Part shown: positions 9,215 to 17,412 of the stretch, one piece after another
Layout of the letters: the number at the start of each line of letters is the position of its first letter
Numbering within the stretch: position 1 is the first letter of the stretch
Assembly (NCBI RefSeq): GCF_900105925.1
Contig: NZ_LT629791.1
Location: 6,852,001-6,916,000 of the forward strand
DNA: 64,000 nucleotides
From: Jiangella alkaliphila
GTDB lineage: Bacteria; Actinomycetota; Actinomycetes; Jiangellales; Jiangellaceae
Direction: 5' to 3'
Translations under genes and position numbers: made by a program
Notes under the pieces: model-generated
The model's input: only the letters and a program-made list of their open reading frames with translations
Told to the model about the DNA's origin: nothing
Databases searched by the model: none

Positions 9215-9423
9215 CGCCGGCCTCTCAACGGCGGAGGCGTCTGCGTCGTCTGGCCGTCCAGCCAGTCGTTCAGCACGCCCTCGTCGTACCGGACAGCGCC
9301 ACCCAGCTTGATCCACGGCGGGCCACCTCCCCGCAGCCGCCATGCACGCAGCGCAGCAGCGGTCACGGTCAGGTACTCCGCGGCCTCAGCCGTCTTCATC
9401 AACCGTCGACGAGACATCGACAT
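9211..9423 (-). CDS. xis: Excisionase/AlpA-like helix-turn-helix protein
   Basis: 70 residues from ATG 9423, favoured by the GGAAGGAAG site just upstream; ATG 9441 is an alternative. The MerR-like HTH reads MKTAEAAEYLTVTAAALRAW then GGGPPWIKLGGAVRYD, the pattern of HTH_17 excisionases that bend DNA for excision. It overlaps both the end of rep (38 nt) and the start of int (GTGA), consistent with one polycistronic unit. Confidence 0.88.
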   Translation of the reverse strand: MSMSRRRLMKTAEAAEYLTVTAAALRAWRLRGGGPPWIKLGGAVRYDEGVLNDWLDGQTTQTPPPLRGRR

Positions 9424-10992
9424 CACTTCCTTCCGGGTCATGCACGGAACTCGTTGCCGAAAGATCCGGCGACGCAGGTCCGGCGCGGGTCTTGGCGTCC
9501 TCGTACTGGGTTCGCCAGCGCTGTTTCTGTGCGATGGCGTGCGCGATCAACCGGCCATAGGTCGGGCCGTCGACGTCGCCGGGGTGCGTGATCGTCCAGA
9601 CGAACCTCGGCCTGCCGTCCGGGGTGGTGGCGGTTGCCGAAAGCTCGTCGTGGTCGTCCATCTCGATTCCGGCTTCGGCGAGGACGGCGCGGACGACGGC
9701 GGCGCGGTCGGCGCGATGCTCGTCGAGGGTCTTGCCGGTCCACCGCCGGGAGACGAGGACGCGGCGGCCGCCGAGGCCGAGGTGGTCCCGGTCGTGCGCC
9801 TTCGACCCACAGCGGCCCGGTTCCAGGCCACCCGTCGCGTCCTGGGGCTGGACACCATAGCGGAGCCAGTTCGCGCACGTCGGCGAGCACGGCAGCCAGC
9901 GGACCTCGTCGGCGATCCGGTCGACGTGCGACCTACGCGCGGCCGAGACGCGTGCCTCCCCGTCGCTGTCGTCATGGAGCGGGTCGGTGATCGACTTGGT
10001 CAGGTACTTGGTCAGGTAGCCGATGACCCGATCCGCCAGCGGAGTCCCGGCGATGACGCCCTGGATGTCGACCTGCGCCCCGGCTCGGATGACGTGTGCC
10101 GGCATCGCGTTCGGGTCGTCGTCGATGGCGTCCAGCGCCTCATCCCACGACGGCAGCACGGCGCCCGTCATTGGGTCGGCGTAGGTCTCGGCCAGTGCGT
10201 CCCACACCGGGTACTCATCCGGGTCGGTGTAGACGGGGTCGTCGAGCTGCGGCCACCACACCTGGTGATACGTCGCTGCGACAACCTGCTTCATGAGCTT
10301 GCGCGGGATGGCTCCGCGGATCGCGGCGTGCAGGTGAGGTGCAAGGCGGCGTTGCGGTTCGACGGTGGCGAAGTACTGCACCGAGTAGCCGGTAGCGCGT
10401 CGGAGGTTCTGCCAGAACCGGTCGACCAGCTTCGGGAAGTGCATCGCATCCAGCGCGGCCCGCCGGTAGTCGTACGAGCGCGGGTCGACCGGGACACCCT
10501 CGCTCGTGACGCGCCCGTAGGACGGCAGGTGAACGTGACAAACATCGACGGCCGGTACGTCTTCCCATCCGATGCCTCGAACACCCGGCCGGTCGTCCGG
10601 TCGGACACCGCTAGGCGAGGCAGGTCGGGAGCATCCTGCCGCCGACGCGTGGACCGCACCCGCCGGCCGATGCCGACGTCCCCATCGGCCTGGTCGCCGT
10701 CGTCGTCCCCACCGTCCTCCGTGGGCTCGGTGGCTTCGGGCTTGGGCGGGTCGTCGGTGAGGTGCCAGCCTTCGCGGCACTGCTGGATCCGCAGCCGGCG
10801 GGCCGCGTCGGCGCACGAGGGGCACACCTTCGCTCGGGTGGCCCCGCACGCGATCACGACCGTCTTGGAGGCGCCGGTGAGGGTGTCTGTGACGTGTTGC
10901 AGGATCGGCCGCACGCACACGCCCTTCGCGGCGGCCAGCTCCCGCAAAGCGGCGTCATCCGGCAGTCCCGCCGTCAGTGGCGTGACGGTCAC
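9386..10992 (-). pseudogene. RepSA-like replication initiator, disrupted by one frameshift
   Basis: Two reading frames together make one protein of about 535 residues. Frame 1 runs from GTG 10992 (overlapping the traB stop in GTGA) to about 10529 and includes a CPSCADAARRLRIQQC motif and SMFVTFT. Frame 2 continues from about 10528 with LPSYGRVTSEGVPVDPRSYD, an H-x-H motif in APHLHAAIRG (typical of rolling-circle-type initiators) and a long C-terminal part ending at 9386. Insertion of one C after ACC at 10530-10528 would restore TFTLPSYGRV, the expected continuity. Causes could be a real deletion, a sequencing error or a -1 frameshift; no classical slippery heptamer is present. Confidence 0.82.
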
Positions 10993-12482
10993 GCCCGCAC
11001 CTCCGAAGCCTCACCCGACGCGCCCTCGCTGCTGCCGCCCTCGCTGTCGTCCTTGACGCCGGGTGCGCCGAACTCGGTCAGCTCGCGCCGCAGGTCCGCA
11101 ACGCGGGTGGCGATGCGTTCGGCGGTGTGCTCATCCACGTAGGGGAAGCGGACCCGTTCCAGCCGCCCGGCGGCGTTGGCGACCACCGCGACGCCGCGCA
11201 TCTCTTCGGGGATGTCGACCGGGGTGATGTCGGAGCGGCGCACGACCGGCCCGAGGATGGCTTCGGCGGCATCGTCGGTGATCACCCGCCACGCCGTCCT
11301 GACGCTGGCGTTGTCGCGGATCGCGGTCGGCAGCGCGTCGCTGGTGGGCTTCTGCGTCAACAGGCGGGTGATGATCCCGGCGGAGCGGCCCTTCTTCACC
11401 AGTGCCGACAACCGGGCGGTGATCTGGAACGCGAGCTGCTTGGTGTCGTTGTCCATGCCCTTGGTGTCGGTGAACGTCTGCACCTCATCGACGACCACGA
11501 ACACGACCGGGTGGTGTGCGTCGAGGGGCAGGTTCCAGAAGTTCGCCTCGCCCCGTTCGCCCTTCTGCGTCTTGAGCCGGTGCCGCATTAGGCCGTGGAC
11601 CTGCTCGACGATGGCCAGGACCGCCTCGAGGTCCTCGTCCTCGGCGCAGTACGCGGCCGCGCGGCCGGAGATCCAGGACCAGTCCTCGCCGCCCTTGCCG
11701 TCGATCACCACGTACTGCACGGCCGCGTTCTGGATCAGCCCACAAGCCATCGACGTCTCACCCGCGGTCTTGCCGGAGCCGGGGACGCCGCCGCCGACCT
11801 CCGCCGCGATGTTCGCGTAGTCACGGGTGCGCCAGCGTCCGTCCTCACCGATCGCGAACCGCACCCGGCGCAGATCTGTCACAGGCGGGACGTCGGTCAG
11901 GGTGACGGGTTCGGCGAGCACGTCCCGTTCAACCAACACCAGCTCAACACGGCCCGGCCCGGACGGAGCGATGCGGACGTCGGGGACGCCGAACGCGTGC
12001 GCCAGCTCGTCGGCCTGGCGAATGAAGTCGGCCGGCGCCTGCCCATCCAGCAACCTGACGTGCAGCACGTCCCCCACCGGAGCCAGCGACACCGTCACGA
12101 GCTGCGGGGTGCCGTAGTCACCGCCGGGCAGGGGCCGGTGCAGGTTGCAGGCGACCATGACGGCGTCCCACCGCGCCCGGTAGACGTGGCGGAGCCGGTG
12201 CCGGGCCAAGAGCCGGTTCATGAGCCACCCGTGCGACTGCGGATGCACAGCCCGCCACGTCAACGACGCCAGCGGCGGAACCACGGCCAGGAGCACCAGG
12301 CCGACCCAGCCCCACGTCGAGTACGCGACCAGAACGACCAGGGTCGCGGCGACCAGGACGCGGAAGCGCCAGAGCAGCCGCACCATCCACCAGCCGGTCA
12401 GCAGCGACGCCGCCCCGTTCACCCGCTTGCGCGGCAGCGCCAGCAGCGTCTTCACCACACGCAGGAAGTTCGCCATCGTCAC
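10989..12482 (-). CDS. FtsK/SpoIIIE-type DNA translocase, conjugal transfer protein TraB-like
   Basis: About 497 residues. GTG 12482 is preferred because it overlaps the upstream stop in GTGA, like its neighbours; ATG 12476 is possible. Two hydrophobic segments (about 40-56 and 58-75) anchor the N-terminus. The motor has Walker A GGGVPGSGKT near 230-240 and Walker B VVFVVVDEVQ near 328-336. In actinomycete elements this single ATPase moves double-stranded DNA between mycelia, so it would act at the membrane. The C-terminal tail is Ser/Glu/Gly-rich; the recognition winged helix of some TraB proteins is not obvious. Confidence 0.9.
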   Translation of the reverse strand: MTMANFLRVVKTLLALPRKRVNGAASLLTGWWMVRLLWRFRVLVAATLVVLVAYSTWGWVGLVLLAVVPPLASLTWRAVHPQSHGWLMNRLLARHRLRHVYRARWDAVMVACNLHRPLPGGDYGTPQLVTVSLAPVGDVLHVRLLDGQAPADFIRQADELAHAFGVPDVRIAPSGPGRVELVLVERDVLAEPVTLTDVPPVTDLRRVRFAIGEDGRWRTRDYANIAAEVGGGVPGSGKTAGETSMACGLIQNAAVQYVVIDGKGGEDWSWISGRAAAYCAEDEDLEAVLAIVEQVHGLMRHRLKTQKGERGEANFWNLPLDAHHPVVFVVVDEVQTFTDTKGMDNDTKQLAFQITARLSALVKKGRSAGIITRLLTQKPTSDALPTAIRDNASVRTAWRVITDDAAEAILGPVVRRSDITPVDIPEEMRGVAVVANAAGRLERVRFPYVDEHTAERIATRVADLRRELTEFGAPGVKDDSEGGSSEGASGEASEVRA

Positions 12483-12673
12483 CACCCGCCCTGCTCGTCA
12501 GCCAGCGTGGCGGCGACAGCGGCACGGGCGCGTGCTTCGAACCGTTCGGTGCGGGTGGTGACCCAGCAGGCCGGGCACAACGTCCCCGCACCGTGCAGCG
12601 GCATCCCGGTCCCGTTCAGCCGGGCGGCGCAGCGGTTGCAGTGCCTCGTGTGCAGTCGTGGACGCGTTCTCAT
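12479..12673 (-). CDS. Small zinc-ribbon protein, AICE microprotein 5
   Basis: 64 residues from ATG 12673 with an AGGTGAG site upstream. CNRC and CPACW motifs spaced 21 residues apart suggest one zinc ribbon, followed by an Arg/Ala-rich tail. The stop overlaps the translocase start (GTGA) and the start overlaps the previous microprotein stop (ATGA). Function unknown; position before traB suggests a transfer or regulatory role. Confidence 0.72.
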   Translation of the reverse strand: MRTRPRLHTRHCNRCAARLNGTGMPLHGAGTLCPACWVTTRTERFEARARAAVAATLADEQGGW

Positions 12674-12828
12674 CGGTACTCACCTCTCAGCGCGGTCAAC
12701 CGGGCATGCCGGGACCGGACGGCTTCGTGACAGTCGTTGCAGGTGGCGTCGCCGGTGCCGGGGTGGAACCACACCTCCGCGGCATCCACGGCACGGCCAC
12801 AGACTGAGCAGCGGGTCAGAGCAGACAT
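12670..12828 (-). CDS. Small zinc-ribbon protein, AICE microprotein 4
   Basis: 52 residues beginning MSALTRCSVCGRAVD. CSVC and CNDC motifs, about 25 residues apart, flank a GDATCNDCHE stretch and suggest a zinc ribbon. Overlaps the following gene by ATGA (12670-12673) and the preceding one by 13 bases. Resembles small HNH-less zinc-finger ORFs of Streptomyces plasmids, but I do not recognise a named family. Confidence 0.65.
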   Translation of the reverse strand: MSALTRCSVCGRAVDAAEVWFHPGTGDATCNDCHEAVRSRHARLTALRGEYR

Positions 12829-12986
12829 GCGAGATCACCGCCACGACGGGCCTGCTCGGGCAGGCAGTCGGGACAGCGGGCGTTGCCGGGTCCGTCGCCG
12901 TCGTGGAAGACGAACCAGGCGCCGGCCATGCAGTCATCGACGGTCGTGGCGCGGCAGGAGTCGCACGACAGGATGCGCGCGGTCAT
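12816..12986 (-). CDS. Small zinc-ribbon protein, AICE microprotein 3
   Basis: 56 residues from ATG 12986, MTARILSCDSCRATTVDDC, with a second pair CPDC near residue 38. Two CxxC pairs again suggest a single bound zinc. The start is six bases beyond the next gene upstream, and the end overlaps microprotein 4. Function unknown. Confidence 0.65.
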   Translation of the reverse strand: MTARILSCDSCRATTVDDCMAGAWFVFHDGDGPGNARCPDCLPEQARRGGDLACLL

Positions 12987-12992
12987 CGGGCA

Positions 12993-13157
12993 TCACCGGG
13001 CCGCTCGATCGGCGCAGGGGCCGGTGCAGGCGAACACCTGCGATCCCGTCTGGGACCGTCCGACCGGAACGTGAGTCACCCGGCTACCGAGGAACGACGT
13101 GCCGCACACCACGCACGCCAACCCGTCCGCCTGTTCAGGCGTCAGATCGTCACGCAC
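12993..13157 (-). CDS. Small zinc-ribbon protein, AICE microprotein 2
   Basis: 54 residues from GTG 13157, with CVVC near residue 15 and CTGPC near residue 44. The first half (MRDDLTPEQADGLACVVCGT) resembles short proteins seen in actinobacterial conjugative elements. Overlaps microprotein 1 by eight bases. Function unknown. Confidence 0.62.
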   Translation of the reverse strand: MRDDLTPEQADGLACVVCGTSFLGSRVTHVPVGRSQTGSQVFACTGPCADRAAR

Positions 13158-13350
13158 GACGACCACCGCCCTTGGACGCGCGACGACGAGTCGGCTTCAC
13201 CACGCGCGCGCAATCCCGACACAGCTTGTCCGGCGCGGTGGAGCGGACCTTGTCGCAGACCGGACAGTGGAACGCATACGCCCGCGTCGTGGTGTCGTGC
13301 GGCAGCAGCCCGAACAGCACCGGGTCGCCGTTCACGGCCGACCACCACAC
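13150..13350 (-). CDS. Small zinc-ribbon protein, AICE microprotein 1
   Basis: 66 residues from GTG 13350. CPVCDKV and CRDCARV pairs lie 15 residues apart (start to start) and are followed by a basic tail (KPTRRRASKGGGRR) that could bind nucleic acid. The start lies inside the end of the preceding membrane-protein gene. The other long reading frame here lacks the paired cysteines and is rejected. Confidence 0.65.
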   Translation of the reverse strand: MWWSAVNGDPVLFGLLPHDTTTRAYAFHCPVCDKVRSTAPDKLCRDCARVVKPTRRRASKGGGRRA

Positions 13351-13496
13351 CGCGTCGTCTGCGCCGCGTCGGCAGCGTCGGACCGCTCGGCCTCGACATC
13401 GGAGACCGCGGTGGCGAGCTGCGCGGCCGTCAGGACCAGGACCGCGATCACGGTCAGTAGGGCGACGGGGAGTCGCCAGAACGTAAGCTTGGGCAC
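13332..13496 (-). CDS. Small single-pass membrane protein of the AICE
   Basis: 54 residues from GTG 13496, preceded by a strong GAGGGAGGGG ribosome site. One hydrophobic helix (LPVAILL-like, about residues 9-30: VALLTVIAVLVLTAAQLATA) is followed by an acidic-polar tail. Small membrane proteins are usual in the spread (spd) regions of Streptomyces elements, so a role in transfer is plausible but not shown. Confidence 0.6.
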   Translation of the reverse strand: MPKLTFWRLPVALLTVIAVLVLTAAQLATAVSDVEAERSDAADAAQTTRCGGRP

Positions 13497-13582
13497 ACCA
13501 ATCCCCTCCCTCGTGGGGGTGTGGTTGGGGTCACCGGGGACGGGATCGGTTTCCTAGGCCAAGAACCCGTCCCCGGTGGGGC

Positions 13583-13915
13583 TCATCGCGAGACGACAAC
13601 ACCACCAGTCGTGGCGGTCCTCGTCGTCGTAGTCAGGTGCGAACGCCGCGGGACACGGTCCTCGAACGCCGACCCCAGCCGGGTCAACGCCCGCCCGAAC
13701 GACGATGCCGCCGCCGGAGCCACTTCGAGCCGCACCGGGCGCCCGTCCCGGCCAGTCGTGGTCAGCACCACCACCGCACCGTTCCCGGTCGCCTCGGCGG
13801 TCGAGGTGACCACGACACCGGACGCGGACAGGCTGTCGCCGTAGAACCGGCACGGCCCCTCGTGGCCGCTCCCCTGGTCCTCGCACCACGCCTCATGCTT
13901 GGCGGTCGTCGTCAT
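13583..13915 (-). CDS. Hypothetical AICE protein, DUF6907-like
   Basis: 110 residues from ATG 13915, overlapping the upstream stop in ATGA. The N-terminus HEAWCEDQGSGHEGPCRFYG has two cysteines and the WC...H...G.C pattern of small DUF6907-type proteins common in actinobacterial mobile elements; a beta-rich part with VVVLTTTGRDGRPVRLEV follows. Function unknown. Family assignment from memory of the pattern, moderate certainty. Confidence 0.6.
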   Translation of the reverse strand: MTTTAKHEAWCEDQGSGHEGPCRFYGDSLSASGVVVTSTAEATGNGAVVVLTTTGRDGRPVRLEVAPAAASSFGRALTRLGSAFEDRVPRRSHLTTTTRTATTGGVVVSR

Positions 13916-14217
13916 GTCGACGCTCCGACCGGCACAGGATCGGTAGTGGTGGGGATGGCGTCGCGCCAGTGATGCGCCAACGCCTCACCCGCCGCGTCGA
14001 CCAGCCGCCGAGACAGCCCCTCCGGGTCGCTGGCAAGCACGGGGCGGATCAGCGACGCCGCCAGATCCGCGCCCTGCTCGGCCGTGAGGTGCATCGACAG
14101 CGCCGGGTACGGGCCATGATCACCGCGCATCACAACGATGCCGTGCTCGCTCGACCAGGACGCCGACAACTCCAGCGTCAGACTCATGCTCAGGTAAGCC
14201 TCGCGCTCGGTCGGCAT
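13912..14217 (-). CDS. Hypothetical AICE protein
   Basis: 101 residues from ATG 14217; ATG 14187 would remove ten. The sequence contains LTAEQGADLAASLIRPVLAS, a mixed alpha/beta small protein with no cysteines and no membrane segment. Coupled to the next gene by ATGA. I do not recognise a family; small proteins of this type accompany DUF6907 genes in actinobacterial elements. Confidence 0.58.
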   Translation of the reverse strand: MPTEREAYLSMSLTLELSASWSSEHGIVVMRGDHGPYPALSMHLTAEQGADLAASLIRPVLASDPEGLSRRLVDAAGEALAHHWRDAIPTTTDPVPVGAST

Positions 14218-14219
14218 CG

Positions 14220-14690
14220 TCAGCCGGCCTTCGACTCGCCCTGCTTGGCCTCACTCTGGCCACGAGCACCAGCGGCGGGCGGGCGCGGGGCACCGTTCGG
14301 GGCCTTCACCCCGGTCGCGCGGTACTCGTAGCCTAGGAACTTGAACTCACCCTGACCCATCACCTTCGGCGACGCCGTCACACCCACCAGCTCGATCGGT
14401 CGCATCCCCGGCAGCACCTCATCGGGCAGCGGCGCGGGCTGCACCTCCGCGGTGAAGATGACCTCGAAACTGGCGCGCTTCGCCTTCGCCTCGTCCGGGT
14501 CCGTGACGGTGGCCTTCCACTGCCGCTGCTTGGTGATGTCGTCCACCCGCTGACGCTGCTCCTTACCGCGGGCGCGGTCCTCCTGCGACTGGTACTCCAG
14601 ATCCGGCTCGATCTCACCCACCATCACCAGACCGCGCGGGAACGCCTCACCGAACTCCACCGGGAACCGGTGACCCTTCATCAACGCCAT
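14220..14690 (-). CDS. Conserved AICE protein, first gene of the backbone operon
   Basis: 156 residues from ATG 14690 with AAGGAGG six bases upstream. The N-terminus MALMKGHRFPVEFGEAFPRG and a central charged region (EDRARGKEQRQRVDDITKQR) are followed by FEVIFTAEVQPAPLPDEVLP; the tail is low-complexity Gly/Ala/Glu/Lys. No catalytic motif or membrane helix. As first gene behind the regulated promoter it is a candidate replication/transfer accessory factor, but I do not assign a function. Confidence 0.68.
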   Translation of the reverse strand: MALMKGHRFPVEFGEAFPRGLVMVGEIEPDLEYQSQEDRARGKEQRQRVDDITKQRQWKATVTDPDEAKAKRASFEVIFTAEVQPAPLPDEVLPGMRPIELVGVTASPKVMGQGEFKFLGYEYRATGVKAPNGAPRPPAAGARGQSEAKQGESKAG

Positions 14691-14746
14691 GACTGGCCTC
14701 CTTCACGTGGCGCCGAGGACGTTCCCCGGCATGCCTCATGATCAGA

Positions 14747-14789
14747 AGGCTACCCGCACTAATAGTACGGGTCAATACTCTAAGTGCGG
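14747..14789 (-). promoter_or_regulatory. AICE backbone promoter overlapping a palindrome
   Basis: On the minus strand -35 TTGACC (14775-14770) and -10 TAGCCT (14752-14747) are separated by 17 bases, about 57 bases before the first backbone start codon. The promoter is embedded in an inverted repeat with arms CCGCACT (14754-14760) and AGTGCGG (14783-14789) and an inner AGTA/TACT pair. A repressor bound here would block the whole operon; the XRE regulator next door is the obvious candidate. Confidence 0.6.
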
Positions 14790-14797
14790 TTGGTTGC

Positions 14798-16003
14798 TCA
14801 GGGCGTCATGCCGACTCGCCTCGCCAGGTCCCGGACCTCGGTCGCTTGTCCGCTCTCGGTGCGCAGGAGATCGGTCAGTAGTGCGTGAACGGTGGGGTGG
14901 CCGACGACCAACTCAGGTGCAATTTGAAGGGCCTCGTGGATAGCGGCCACGGCGGCGGGAGCGTCGCGACGTTGGGCGTGGGCGCGGGCCAGCTCTAATT
15001 GATAGCGCGATCGCCGCTCGGGAGAGAGACCGGAGGAATCGAAGCCTGAGGCGATCCGCAACGCGCGGCCGGCGTCACCAAGCTCGACCGCGACGGTGAC
15101 CTGGTGGAGGGTGACGTTCGCGGGACCGAACTCCGTGCCGTAGTCGTTGCGGTCTGCGCCGAGAACCTGTCCGAGGCGTTCCGCTTCGGCCAGGTGCGCG
15201 TAGGCCTGGTCGGCATTGTTACGCCGAGCATCCGTGATGGCCATCTGCATCAGCAACGAGCCCGAGAGCGAGATGGCCGCAGGGTCCCTGGCATCGACCC
15301 GACCAGAGAGCGCGTCGACGGCTGTGGAGGCAGTCTGAATGACCTGGTCGTAGAACCGTGCACTCTGGAACACGAGCGCAAGACGGAAGGCGCCTTCGGC
15401 CATCAGCAGAGCGTCGCCGGAGCGCTCCGCGGCCGCGATGGCGCGGTCAGCGGAGACGCAGGCGGCGGACGGCTCACCGAGCTTCGACAGCACGGACGCA
15501 CACGCGTGATAGGCGCGGGCCAGCGTCGCATAGGCCGCCCGCTGCACTTCCCCGTTCGATGCACGAGCCGCGAACTCTAGCGCTGGCAGGAGCCGCATCA
15601 GCAGCTCGCTGACCCGCTCGTACTCGGCCGCGTGAACCAGCGACCATGCCCGATCAACCGAACCGGTCAGCTCCTGGAGGTTGGCCGACGAACGTTCAGC
15701 GAGTACGGCCGTGAGAGCGTTGCTCGAACTCAGAGCCAACGTCAGGTCGACCGCAGGTGCCGGCCGCTCGTGTGTCGCCGCGACGACGGGCCGATCCGGC
15801 GCCAACTCTGCGAGTGGCACTTCCAGCACCGCGGCCACCCGTTCCAACACGGACATGCGGTCGATCTTCCGCACGCCCCGCTCCACCTGCGACAGCCACG
15901 TCTCAGAGCGGTCAAGCAAACGAGCTAGCTCCCGCTGCGAAAGGCCGCGACGCTTCCGCGCCTGCGCGACTCTACGACCTAATGCTTGAGCGTCGTCGGT
16001 CAC
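14798..16003 (-). CDS. XRE-family regulator with C-terminal TPR-like region
   Basis: 401 residues from GTG 16003. An HTH at about 8-62 (RVAQARKRRGLSQRELARLL then SETWLSQVERG) is followed by an alpha-helical repeat region of about 300 residues with many Ala/Leu/Arg (RAAYATLARAYHACASVL) that looks like tetratricopeptide repeats. This architecture is frequent among regulators of actinobacterial mobile elements and of quorum or peptide sensing. It is encoded just upstream of the backbone promoter on the same strand and overlaps the ABM-domain gene by GTGA. Confidence 0.85.
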   Translation of the reverse strand: MTDDAQALGRRVAQARKRRGLSQRELARLLDRSETWLSQVERGVRKIDRMSVLERVAAVLEVPLAELAPDRPVVAATHERPAPAVDLTLALSSSNALTAVLAERSSANLQELTGSVDRAWSLVHAAEYERVSELLMRLLPALEFAARASNGEVQRAAYATLARAYHACASVLSKLGEPSAACVSADRAIAAAERSGDALLMAEGAFRLALVFQSARFYDQVIQTASTAVDALSGRVDARDPAAISLSGSLLMQMAITDARRNNADQAYAHLAEAERLGQVLGADRNDYGTEFGPANVTLHQVTVAVELGDAGRALRIASGFDSSGLSPERRSRYQLELARAHAQRRDAPAAVAAIHEALQIAPELVVGHPTVHALLTDLLRTESGQATEVRDLARRVGMTP

Positions 16004-16326
16004 CCTCTGGCTCCGTCTGACAGGCCCTTAGCCGGACCGTCCGTCAGGAACTCCACACGGGTCGACGTCAGGTATTGACCACGCTCCGCCAGGAACGCCT
16101 TCACGTGCAGCTGCTCCTCATGCGCCTCGAACGCCGCCCGGTCTGCGTACACCTCATAGAACACTCGGGCCAGCGGCTCCCCCTCGACGCCATGCGTCGC
16201 ATACACCAGCGTCCCCGGCTCCAACTCCCTGATACCAGGAGCCGTCCGCGCCACCAACGCATCGAACGCCGCGACGGCATCCTCATCACGCAGATCGAAC
16301 CGCACCACCAGAGCGAACACAGCCAC
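16000..16326 (-). CDS. Antibiotic-biosynthesis-monooxygenase (ABM/dimeric ferredoxin-fold) protein
   Basis: 108 residues from GTG 16326, preceded by GAGAGGGGAGT. The ferredoxin-like ABM fold is indicated by ALVVRFDLRDEDAVAAFDAL, a central EPGTLVYATHGVEG and RVFYEVYADRAAFEAHEEQL, HVKAFLAE. Such proteins act as dimers on small aromatic substrates or serve as quinol monooxygenases. Translationally coupled (GTGA) to the XRE regulator, an arrangement that hints at a ligand-sensing partner rather than a biosynthetic enzyme. Divergent to the DUF4145 gene. Confidence 0.8.
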   Translation of the reverse strand: MAVFALVVRFDLRDEDAVAAFDALVARTAPGIRELEPGTLVYATHGVEGEPLARVFYEVYADRAAFEAHEEQLHVKAFLAERGQYLTSTRVEFLTDGPAKGLSDGARG

Positions 16327-16437
16327 TCCCCTCTCAGGACGTACAAGAAGTACCAGGTCGCACCAAAGGTAGCAGCGCTCATCGATGCAGAGATAGTGCA
16401 CTCAGCAGCAGACGACGGCCCACTGAGCGAGCAGCAG

Positions 16438-17169
16438 ATGTGTCCGGGGGTGGTGGCAAGATCCGCCGACGTGACAGATGACGATCGCAATCCAGACACA
16501 CTTCCGACATCGCTCGACCCGAGCGGACCATGCCCACGTTGTGGACGCGTGTCCAACTTCGACGTTCAGCGCGTAGCGGTCCTCACCTTTCGGAACGTCC
16601 CGGGCGGCAGCGTGATCGATGAGACGCTCCAAGCGATGAAGTGCCAGGGCTGTCAACGCGTGACCGCTGTCGTCGAACAGAACCGGCGTGGGATCCACTG
16701 GTATCCAGCGCCAGGCGCCGCAAATCTGGACAAGCAGGTCAACGAACGCGTTGCCTCTTGCTACGACGAGGGGATGCGTTGCCTCGGCATCGGAGCGAAT
16801 CGCGCCGCTGCGGTGATGTTCCGGAGTGCGCTCAGTCTGTTCGTCAAAGACAAGGGTGGACCAGACGCCAAAGCTGAACGCCACCTCAAACCCGCCCTCA
16901 GGCACATGAAGGAGGACGGTTCGCTGCACTCGTCGCTGGCCGAATGGGCCGACCACCTCAATCAGCTGGGCAACGAAGGCGCGCACCCCGAGGACTACGA
17001 CGACGTGACAGCCGACGAGGCTGCCAAGCTCGCTGAGTTTGTTCGCCACCTCATACGTCACGAGTACGAGATGCCAGCTCAACTGCTCCGCGCGCGGGGG
17101 TTGCTCAAGGAGGACGAGGGCGCTTCACGAGACGCACCGCCGGACGACGCGGCCCCAGTCATCCTCTAA
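16438..17169 (+). CDS. DUF4145-domain protein with N-terminal zinc-ribbon
   Basis: 243 residues from ATG 16438; GTG 16471 is an equally possible start as neither has a clear ribosome site. CPRCGRVSNFDVQ and CQGCQRVTAVVEQN form a zinc ribbon (about residues 32-75). The C-terminal helical region (ASCYDEGMRCLGIGANRAAA, then NQLGNEGAH) is typical of DUF4145, related to HEPN-like domains and often found beside restriction or other defence genes. Lies in the AICE cargo block; function unknown. Confidence 0.78.
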   Translation: MCPGVVARSADVTDDDRNPDTLPTSLDPSGPCPRCGRVSNFDVQRVAVLTFRNVPGGSVIDETLQAMKCQGCQRVTAVVEQNRRGIHWYPAPGAANLDKQVNERVASCYDEGMRCLGIGANRAAAVMFRSALSLFVKDKGGPDAKAERHLKPALRHMKEDGSLHSSLAEWADHLNQLGNEGAHPEDYDDVTADEAAKLAEFVRHLIRHEYEMPAQLLRARGLLKEDEGASRDAPPDDAAPVIL

Positions 17170-17412
17170 CTCACCACGCCCCCTTGGCGCAACGCCACCA
17201 CGCCGGGTCAGTGTCCGGGGTCTGAGTCAGGATGTGTTGCATGAGACTGCAGTAGCAAGGCGGAGTGTTGACCGCTACCGGCGCGGACGACACTCTGCGA
17301 ACGTCGCACGTGGCTGCTGCATTGAGACCTAGCGCAACTGACCCTGCCAGACACTTCCATGACACGTCAACGTCTGCAAGGGTGATCGCATGCGGTGACC
17401 AAGGGGGATGCG

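Noticed and set aside
10515..10545. Programmed -1 frameshift in rep
   Set aside because: No X-XXY-YYZ heptamer or obvious downstream pseudoknot; a missing base or error is simpler, although not excluded.
8231..11056. 941-codon plus-strand frame across int, xis and rep
   Set aside because: Runs antisense to well-supported integrase and excisionase genes and has no recognisable domain.
13142..13399. Alternative 85-codon minus-strand frame over microprotein 1
   Set aside because: Lacks the CxxC pairs and does not fit the overlap pattern of neighbouring genes.
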